7,080 nt of DNA. Source: Methanomassiliicoccales archaeon (GTDB lineage: Archaea > Thermoplasmatota > Thermoplasmata > SG8-5). The position numbers were made by a program, and so were the translations under genes. Numbering within the stretch: position 1 is the stretch's first letter; every line of letters begins with the position of its first letter. The stretch lies in contig DAOVXH010000091.1 of NCBI GenBank assembly GCA_030636255.1, positions 1-7,080 of the forward strand. Reading direction: 5' to 3'. Positions 1 to 4,380 of the stretch are shown here, in pieces. Below the pieces are notes generated by a model. It did not search any database and was not told the origin of the DNA. It saw only the letters and a list, made by a program, of their open reading frames with translations.

Positions 1-320
1 ACACCGGCTGGAAGCGTGTCCAGGTCATGGCAATGGACCGCATCAAAATTTGACTTCTCATGGAGGATTTTACCTGTCTTGAACAGCTGCCGCCACCACG
101 GCCTCAACCTGAATATGTCATAGGGCAATAATCCCATGTAGCCAGTATTTCTTGTTCTTATTACATTTATGCCGTCGATTATTTCCTTTTCAGGATGCTG
201 GGAGCCCCTGTCCCATCCAATAACTGTGACATCATGGCCTGCCTTGTGAAGCGATATTGCCTCATTGTAGACCCTGGGGTCATGGGTGAACGGGTTCGAG
301 AGGAGCATGAGTACTCTCAT
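1..320 (-). CDS. GT4-type glycosyltransferase, N-terminal part (runs off the left edge)
   Basis: The minus strand from ATG at 318-320 reads open to the window edge, giving 106 residues. It begins MRVLMLLSNPF and contains DPRVYNEA (about residues 14-21), KAGHDVTVIGWDR (26-38) and HCHDLDTLPAG (96-106). These are the typical N-terminal Rossmann-domain signatures of GT4-like, GT-B fold glycosyltransferases, which use nucleotide-sugar donors at the cytoplasmic face of the membrane. The donor-binding C-terminal domain lies outside the window, so donor and acceptor cannot be told. The start is supported by a TATA-like element about 23 bases upstream, which suggests a leaderless transcript. It is divergent from wecB-wecC, so a role in the same surface glycan or N-glycan pathway is plausible but inferred. 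Confidence 0.85.
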   Translation of the reverse strand, partial: MRVLMLLSNPFTHDPRVYNEAISLHKAGHDVTVIGWDRGSQHPEKEIIDGINVIRTRNTGYMGLLPYDIFRLRPWWRQLFKTGKILHEKSNFDAVHCHDLDTLPAG

Positions 321-336
321 GTTTATATGCAACTTC

Positions 337-350
337 TTATATATTAAAAA
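337..350 (-). promoter_or_regulatory. TATA-box promoter of the glycosyltransferase gene
   Basis: Read on the minus strand, a T-run passes into TAATATATAA. Its centre lies about 23 bases ahead of the ATG at 320. That is close to the usual archaeal TATA-to-start spacing (about 25), so transcription would begin at or near the start codon. No Shine-Dalgarno-like sequence is seen ahead of the ATG, in keeping with a leaderless message. Confidence 0.6.
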
Positions 351-396
351 GGTATCGATACAACTGAAAGTTTTTTATTATAGGTCGGTTGATACC
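351..396. promoter_or_regulatory. Candidate operator: repeated GGTATC half-sites in the divergent promoter
   Basis: A perfect 10-base palindrome, GTATCGATAC (352-361), sits between the two opposed TATA elements. With its flanks it forms GGTATC (351-356) followed by an inverted near-copy (357-362). A further inverted copy, GATACC, lies at 391-396, just ahead of the wecB start. Paired half-sites here could bind a dimeric regulator controlling both directions. The repeats are directly visible; regulator binding is inference. Confidence 0.3.
374..382 (+). promoter_or_regulatory. TATA-box promoter of wecB-wecC
   Basis: TTTATTATA within a T-rich stretch starting at 371, preceded by GAAAG (366-370), which resembles an archaeal BRE. 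The centre of the box is about 25 bases before the GTG at 403, consistent with a leaderless transcript starting at that codon. This also argues against any start upstream of 403, because such a start would lie ahead of the transcript. Confidence 0.6.
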
Positions 397-402
397 CCCA
401 GC

Positions 403-1488
403 GTGACAACAGCGATAGTACTAGGCACACGCCCTGAACTTATCAAGATGGCACCTGTGCTCTTTGCCCTGGAGGAGATAGGCGAGGAGGTCATATTAAT
501 TCACAGTGGCCAGCATTATGATGATGCGCTTTCAGAGAGCTTCATAAGGGATCTTGGAATGCGAAAGCCTGACCATTACCTTCAGGTTGGTTCGGGAACC
601 CAGGCTGCTCAAACTGCCGACTGCATGTACAAACTGGAAAAGGTGCTGGAGGAAAAAAGGCCTGACAGCGTACTTGTCCAGGGAGATACAAACACAGTAC
701 TGGCTGGAGCTCTGACCGCAGTCAAGATGGGCATCAAGGTGGGACATGTTGAGGCCGGATTAAGAAGCAATGACCGGCGCATGCCAGAGGAATATAATCG
801 CAGAATCGCAGACCACATTTCACATTATCTATTTGCCCCGACACCTGACTCTGCTAGCATACTGAAAGATGAGAAGGTATGGGGAGATATTCACATGACT
901 GGCAATACTGTAATCGATGCATGCGAGAGATATGTCAAACTTGCAGAGGAAAAAAGCCAGGTTGCCAAGAAAATTCCTTTTGAAGATTATATACTGGTCA
1001 CTGCCCACAGAGCAGAGAATGTTGATGACCAGGCAGTTCTTACAGGATTGGTGGATGTTCTTGATAAAGCTCCATTACCCATTGTGTATCCGCTTCACCC
1101 CAGGACCAAGAAGATGCTTGGACAATTTGGATTATATGATAAGCTGGCTGGCTCTGAAAATGTTCATTTGATTCCACCAGCAGGTTACTTCGACTTCCTG
1201 GCAATGATGAAAAGATGCAGTTTCATCTTTTCTGACTCTGGAGGTATTCAGGAGGAGGCCACTTCCCCGTCCATTCGCAAGCGAGTACTGGTATTCCGCA
1301 AGAGCACTGAAAGACCAGAAGCAATAGATGCTGGCTATGCCACAATGATTGGCACAGATGCAGGAGATATTGCACAGGCAATTGCAAATGAAGTTTCAGC
1401 TGGCCAGGCTCCTTCTGTACCGTCGCCATACGGTGATGGAAATGCAGGAAAAAACATCGCCAGAATAGTTGCGGAGGCAAGAACATGA
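403..1488 (+). CDS. wecB: UDP-N-acetylglucosamine 2-epimerase (non-hydrolysing)
   Basis: Interconverts UDP-GlcNAc and UDP-ManNAc in the cytoplasm, supplying ManNAc-type sugars for surface glycans. The 361-residue length is normal for the family. Visible landmarks are GTRPELIKMAPV (residues 8-19), SGQHYDD (35-41), QGDTNTVLAG (93-102), HVEAGLRS (115-122), MPEEYNRR (127-134), TAHRAENV (200-207), DSGGIQEEA (278-286) and STERPEA (301-307). D95, E117, E130 and H202 correspond to the catalytic acidic residues and histidine of E. coli WecB. The segment before TERPEA reads SPSIRKRVLV and appears slightly longer than in E. coli; this may be a normal archaeal variant. GTG at 403 was chosen because homology begins there and the TATA box sits 25 bases upstream. 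The frame is open back to an ATG at 286, but that ATG lies inside the divergent glycosyltransferase gene. The stop overlaps the wecC start by four bases (ATGA), indicating an operon. Confidence 0.93.
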   Translation: MTTAIVLGTRPELIKMAPVLFALEEIGEEVILIHSGQHYDDALSESFIRDLGMRKPDHYLQVGSGTQAAQTADCMYKLEKVLEEKRPDSVLVQGDTNTVLAGALTAVKMGIKVGHVEAGLRSNDRRMPEEYNRRIADHISHYLFAPTPDSASILKDEKVWGDIHMTGNTVIDACERYVKLAEEKSQVAKKIPFEDYILVTAHRAENVDDQAVLTGLVDVLDKAPLPIVYPLHPRTKKMLGQFGLYDKLAGSENVHLIPPAGYFDFLAMMKRCSFIFSDSGGIQEEATSPSIRKRVLVFRKSTERPEAIDAGYATMIGTDAGDIAQAIANEVSAGQAPSVPSPYGDGNAGKNIARIVAEART

Positions 1489-2741
1489 AAGTTTGTGTTA
1501 TTGGATTGGGATACATTGGACTGCCAACTGCCGCAATACTGGCAAACAAGGGCCACAATGTTGCTGGAATGGACGTTAGCCAAAGAGTTCTTGATGATAT
1601 CAGAACCCAGGGCGCAACCCCGGAAGAGCCTGGACTGGCAGACCTTGTTCTTGGAGAATTAGAATCAGGGCGTTTCACACTTTCAGACAAGCCAGAAGCA
1701 GCAGATGTTTTTATCATCTGTTTGCCAACGCCAATACTGCCAAACAAGAAGGCAGACATGTCATATGTTGAGAAAGGAGTCAAATCAATACTTCCTTTAC
1801 TTCAGAAGGGCAATATGATTATTCTGGAATCCACAGTTCCCCCAAGGACAACTTCTGACCTTGTGGCTGGCATGGTTAAAGAAATCGGCCTGGACCCGGA
1901 GAATGACATTGACCTGGCATTTGCACCAGAGCGGGTGATTCCTGGTAATATTCTTGTGGAGCTATCCACACTTGACAGGGTTATTGGCGGGCTAACACCA
2001 AGGGCAGCCAGTCGCGCTAAAGAATTATATTCATGCTTTGTGACTGGCGAGATAGTTATCACAGATTCCACAACTGCTGAATTTGTGAAGCTGGTTGAAA
2101 ATTCCTACCGTGACGTGAACATTGCATTTGCCAATGAGCTTGCTCAATTATCATATGACTTTGGAATTGATGTTCGGGACGCAATTCTAATTGCCAACCG
2201 CCATCCAAGGGTGAACATTCTTCAGCCTGGCCCTGGAGTCGGAGGACATTGCATTGCTGTTGACCCTTACTTCATAATTGACGGCGCACCTGAGACCTCC
2301 AGGATGCTGAAACTTGCCAGAATTGTCAATACGGAAATGCCTGAACTGGTGGTAAAAACTTTGAAGGACATGCTTGGCAGCCTTCAAAACAAGACAATAA
2401 CAATTTTAGGACTGGCATACAAGGCAGATGTTGGAGATTGCAGGGAAAGCCCTGCCCTGGAAGTAATGCGAATCCTGGAATCCAGAGGAGCAAAATGCAA
2501 GGTCCATGACCCATATGTGAAGAATGCTGGATTTGAATTATATGAACTTGCAGAGGCAATGGAAGGTTCAGACGCAGTGCTGGTAACCACCGGCCACACC
2601 GATTTCAAGGACATAGACCCAAAGATTATGCTGGAGAAGGCCAAGGGCAATTCCATACTTGACACAAGAAGAGTGCTGGACAGAACCAAATGGGCAGAGG
2701 CTGGCTGGGACTTCCGGTACTTGGGCGATGGTAAGAAATAA
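1485..2741 (+). CDS. wecC: UDP-N-acetyl-D-mannosaminuronic acid dehydrogenase (UDP-ManNAc 6-dehydrogenase)
   Basis: Oxidises UDP-ManNAc to UDP-ManNAcA in two NAD-dependent steps; the product is the direct follow-on from WecB. The 418 residues are close to the E. coli enzyme's length. The N-terminal Rossmann motif is GLGYIGLPTA (residues 7-16). Also seen are ESTVPP (115-120), FAPERVIPGN (146-155), FVKLVENSYRDVNIAF (200-215) with the conserved Lys202 and Asn206, and GVGGHCIAVDPYF (251-263) with catalytic Cys256. ILGLAYKADVGDCRESPA (307-324) marks the C-terminal UDP-binding domain. The family also includes UDP-glucose and GDP-mannose dehydrogenases. The specificity call rests on the FAPER...PGN motif and translational coupling to wecB. 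In archaea such uronic acids occur in N-glycans and cell-surface polymers; which polymer is made here cannot be seen. Confidence 0.9.
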   Translation: MKVCVIGLGYIGLPTAAILANKGHNVAGMDVSQRVLDDIRTQGATPEEPGLADLVLGELESGRFTLSDKPEAADVFIICLPTPILPNKKADMSYVEKGVKSILPLLQKGNMIILESTVPPRTTSDLVAGMVKEIGLDPENDIDLAFAPERVIPGNILVELSTLDRVIGGLTPRAASRAKELYSCFVTGEIVITDSTTAEFVKLVENSYRDVNIAFANELAQLSYDFGIDVRDAILIANRHPRVNILQPGPGVGGHCIAVDPYFIIDGAPETSRMLKLARIVNTEMPELVVKTLKDMLGSLQNKTITILGLAYKADVGDCRESPALEVMRILESRGAKCKVHDPYVKNAGFELYELAEAMEGSDAVLVTTGHTDFKDIDPKIMLEKAKGNSILDTRRVLDRTKWAEAGWDFRYLGDGKK

Positions 2742-2762
2742 TTATTTTAGTTCATACTTGGG

Positions 2763-2830
2763 GATAGCCGCCGTATCCGCAAATGAAAATTCAAACCCGA
2801 CAGTTTGAATTCGCAGGCATACGGCCTATT
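2763..2830. other. Long imperfect hairpin between wecC and the TFS gene
   Basis: Hand folding pairs 2763-2767 with 2826-2830 (five pairs, one G-U), then 2770-2776 with 2819-2825 (GCCGTAT/ATACGGC). Two short GC pairs follow (2777-2780 with 2813-2814 and 2816-2817), then 2788-2796 with 2803-2811 (AATTCAAAC/GTTTGAATT) around a six-base loop, CCGACA. This totals about 25 pairs, interrupted by small bulges and one 7/1 internal loop. It starts 21 bases after the wecC stop and has no coding role that I can see. It could be a transcript end or 3' processing structure, a small structured RNA, or a palindromic repeat element. The structure is directly visible; function is unknown. Confidence 0.5.
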
Positions 2831-2834
2831 GAAG

Positions 2835-2865
2835 AAAATATCCTGGCTGGAAGCCAGATTATTTT
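2835..2865 (+). terminator. Hairpin followed by a T-rich tract, possible wecBC transcript end
   Basis: The core is CTGGCT (2843-2848), loop GGA, AGCCAG (2852-2857). It is extended after a 2x2 internal loop by AAAATA (2835-2840) pairing with TATTTT (2860-2865). More T-rich sequence follows to 2881. It could end the wecB-wecC transcript, but it also lies just upstream of the TFS TATA-like box, so an operator role is possible. The same CTGGCT/AGCCAG stem recurs at 4343-4361. Confidence 0.4.
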
Positions 2866-2871
2866 AGTAAT

Positions 2872-2881
2872 CTTTTTATCC
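2872..2881 (+). promoter_or_regulatory. TATA-like box of the TFS gene
   Basis: CTTTTTATCC is centred about 38 bases before the ATG at 2915. With the usual archaeal spacing, transcription would start around 2902, leaving a leader of roughly a dozen bases. A short leader fits the SD-like AGGTG found just before the start. Confidence 0.4.
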
Positions 2882-2903
2882 AAGACAGTAATAGGGTTAT
2901 TGC

Positions 2904-2908
2904 AGGTG
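2904..2908 (+). promoter_or_regulatory. Weak Shine-Dalgarno-like AGGTG ahead of TFS
   Basis: AGGTG ends six bases before ATG 2915 and is complementary to the archaeal anti-SD core. It supports this ATG over the in-frame ATG at 2783, which would add 44 residues unlike any TFS. Confidence 0.4.
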
Positions 2909-2914
2909 CTGATT

Positions 2915-3214
2915 ATGTTTTGCAAAAAATGCAGGTCAATGATGACTCCCTCGGAAGGCAAGTGGGCATGCAAGAAATGCGGGTTTATTTGCGATGCCAC
3001 AGGAAAGGAATGCATAGTTACCGAGAGAAATGAAGATAAAGAAATTTTGCTCATTGATGAAAAGAATGAGACACTGCCAAAGACAAAAGCACTGTGCGAC
3101 AAATGCGGACACAATGAGGCTTTCTGGGTAATGAGGCAGATGAGGGCCGCTGATGAACCTGAAACCAGAATATACCAATGCGTAAAATGCAGGCATAAGT
3201 GGCGAGAGAATTAA
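2915..3214 (+). CDS. tfs: Transcription factor S (TFS), archaeal transcript-cleavage factor
   Basis: TFS binds stalled archaeal RNA polymerase and stimulates cleavage of the nascent RNA, as TFIIS does in eukaryotes. The 99 residues are near the family's usual size (slightly over 100). An N-terminal zinc ribbon uses C3, C6, C19 and C22, followed by an acidic linker (about 38-57). The C-terminal ribbon uses C61, C64, C89 and C92, and carries CGHNEAFWVMRQMRAADEPE (64-82 region) with the catalytic acidic pair D80-E81 on the hairpin tip. Keeping DE marks it as a cleavage-competent TFS rather than an inhibitory paralogue lacking that pair. The glycine that often follows the second Cys of a CxxC knuckle is arginine at R7 and R93. 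It converges on the radical SAM gene with only nine bases between stop codons and has its own promoter, so it is probably independent of wecBC. Confidence 0.93.
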   Translation: MFCKKCRSMMTPSEGKWACKKCGFICDATGKECIVTERNEDKEILLIDEKNETLPKTKALCDKCGHNEAFWVMRQMRAADEPETRIYQCVKCRHKWREN

Positions 3215-3223
3215 TCTAAACGC

Positions 3224-4258
3224 CTACAAATCCTGCATAGGCATTATATCACAGCACTCACAGGAAAAGCACATTGTTTTAAAACTATCAGTGTCCAGAT
3301 GGTTCATTTCCAGAATATTTTTGTGAACTTTTGCTAGTTTAACCAGCCTCTCTGCAGAAACTCTTTCAGGAACCTTTCCAAGTGCCTTTTCCAGCCTGCC
3401 ACGATTTAGTTCCCCAAGTCTTATGCCTCTGAGATTCACAACCACGCCAATATTGCCGAGCTTTTTCAGGCCATCAATGATGTCCTCGTCTGTTTCCCCA
3501 AGACCGATTATGTAATTGCTCTGGACCTTGTTCCTGCCGAATACACGTACGGCTTCTTCCAGGGCTGCCAGTGTTTTGTCACGGTCACGGTTTGGGCATA
3601 TTTTTTTGAATAGGTCAGGTTTCCATGTCTCTATATTAATCTTAATTTCATCGGCACCGGCATCCTTCATTCGCTGTACGCACTGTATATCTTCGAAATA
3701 GGCTTCAGCACCTATTGGAGTGTCTGGAAATTCCTCTCTTATGGTCTTTATCATCTTCACCATGCGCATATTGGTCTCTGCAACAGAATCCGGGACTCCG
3801 CTGGTAAGTGCCACAGCCTCGAAGCTGGGATGTCTGGCATTGATACGAATTATTTTTAGAACCCTTTCTGCAGTCATCTCACCGCCATTGCCTCGCATGA
3901 GTTCAACAGTGGTGCAGAAGGCACAGTTCATTATGCATTTTGAGCTGAGGTTCATGAAAGTTTGATTTGGTGCATGAGCCAGCAATGGTAGAACTTTAAC
4001 ATGTTCCACAAATTTATCAGTGTCTAGAAAAATATTAAAATGCCCATTGTTCTGAACCAATCTCAGCTTGGCATCCTGGTTCTTTGTGGTTTCCAATTTT
4101 ATTCGGGCGCCCTCGAAAGTGAAAGCATATGAGGATGCACCAGCATCAGGGCCAGCAGTGGAACGGCTTGCAAAACACGGCATGTTCACTTCCTTTGGAA
4201 TGTATATCTCCCCGATTTCCAGAAGCTTGGCTTTCTTTTCAAGGCCTTGGCTGGTCAC
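3224..4258 (-). CDS. Radical SAM enzyme, biotin/lipoyl-synthase-like, with extra C-terminal cysteine cluster
   Basis: 344 residues. C108, C112 and C115 form the CX3CX2C motif that binds the SAM-cleaving 4Fe-4S cluster. The downstream barrel resembles BioB/LipA: KDAGADEIKINIET (198-211), a TLAALEEAV helix (229-237) and SNYIIGLGETDEDI (247-260). About 100 residues precede the cluster motif, more than in a minimal radical SAM domain. The last 15 residues contain C330, C333, C335 and C336 (CX2CXCC), which could bind a second Fe-S cluster or metal. Family memory suggests the archaeal biotin-synthase-related group, which includes the two-protein lipoyl synthases LipS1 and LipS2, but I cannot assign it to either. 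Substrate is therefore unknown. No biotin, lipoate or 2-oxoacid dehydrogenase gene is in the window to help. The start is GTG at 4258; in-frame GTG/ATG codons at residues 24 and 26 are alternatives. Confidence 0.85.
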   Translation of the reverse strand: MTSQGLEKKAKLLEIGEIYIPKEVNMPCFASRSTAGPDAGASSYAFTFEGARIKLETTKNQDAKLRLVQNNGHFNIFLDTDKFVEHVKVLPLLAHAPNQTFMNLSSKCIMNCAFCTTVELMRGNGGEMTAERVLKIIRINARHPSFEAVALTSGVPDSVAETNMRMVKMIKTIREEFPDTPIGAEAYFEDIQCVQRMKDAGADEIKINIETWKPDLFKKICPNRDRDKTLAALEEAVRVFGRNKVQSNYIIGLGETDEDIIDGLKKLGNIGVVVNLRGIRLGELNRGRLEKALGKVPERVSAERLVKLAKVHKNILEMNHLDTDSFKTMCFSCECCDIMPMQDL

Positions 4259-4280
4259 GACTTGAGATTGTTGCCAGTAG

Positions 4281-4313
4281 TATTAATCCTTTTCCCGAAT
4301 TAAGTATAAAAAC
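4281..4313 (-). promoter_or_regulatory. Promoter region of the radical SAM gene (two TATA-like boxes)
   Basis: On the minus strand, GTTTTTATACTT (4302-4313) is the better TATA match and would give a leader of about 23 bases before GTG 4258. A second AT-rich element, GATTAATA (4281-4288), lies about 26 bases ahead of the same GTG and would give a leaderless message. No Shine-Dalgarno sequence is evident, which slightly favours the second or a mix. Confidence 0.45.
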
Positions 4314-4339
4314 TTATTGATTTTGAGAAAATGGTAAGT

Positions 4340-4363
4340 TGAGCTGGCTCGAAAGCCAGCTCA
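4340..4363 (-). terminator. Perfect hairpin after the PKD-winged-helix gene
   Basis: GAGCTGGCT (4341-4349) pairs perfectly with AGCCAGCTC (4354-4362), and T4340 with A4363, giving ten pairs around a four-base loop. Read on the minus strand the loop is TTCG, a stable RNA tetraloop sequence, though closed by U-A rather than C-G. It begins 17 bases beyond the stop of the minus-strand gene. The T-richness that follows on that strand is modest, so it may be a 3'-end stabilising hairpin rather than a simple terminator. It lies upstream of the radical SAM promoter, separating the two transcripts. Confidence 0.5.
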
Positions 4364-4380
4364 TTTTATTTATGAGAATC

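Noticed and set aside
286..402. N-terminal extension of wecB from the ATG at 286
   Set aside because: It would overlap the divergent glycosyltransferase gene and lie upstream of the predicted promoter; the 39 extra residues match nothing in the family, whereas homology starts at GTG 403.
1223..1783. 186-codon minus-strand open frame across the wecB-wecC junction
   Set aside because: It is antisense to two well-supported genes, and its translation is low-complexity with no motif.
1485..2741. UDP-glucose or GDP-mannose dehydrogenase as the function
   Set aside because: Possible from the shared fold, but the four-base coupling to a clear UDP-GlcNAc 2-epimerase and the FAPER motif favour UDP-ManNAc as substrate.
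2783..2914. Upstream ATG giving a 143-residue TFS
   Set aside because: The extension is read through two hairpins and ahead of the TATA-like box; TFS proteins start directly with the first zinc ribbon (MFCxKC).
2742..2914. tRNA or other known RNA in the gap
   Set aside because: No T-loop, anticodon stem or other recognisable RNA signature; the fold is a single long hairpin, not a cloverleaf.
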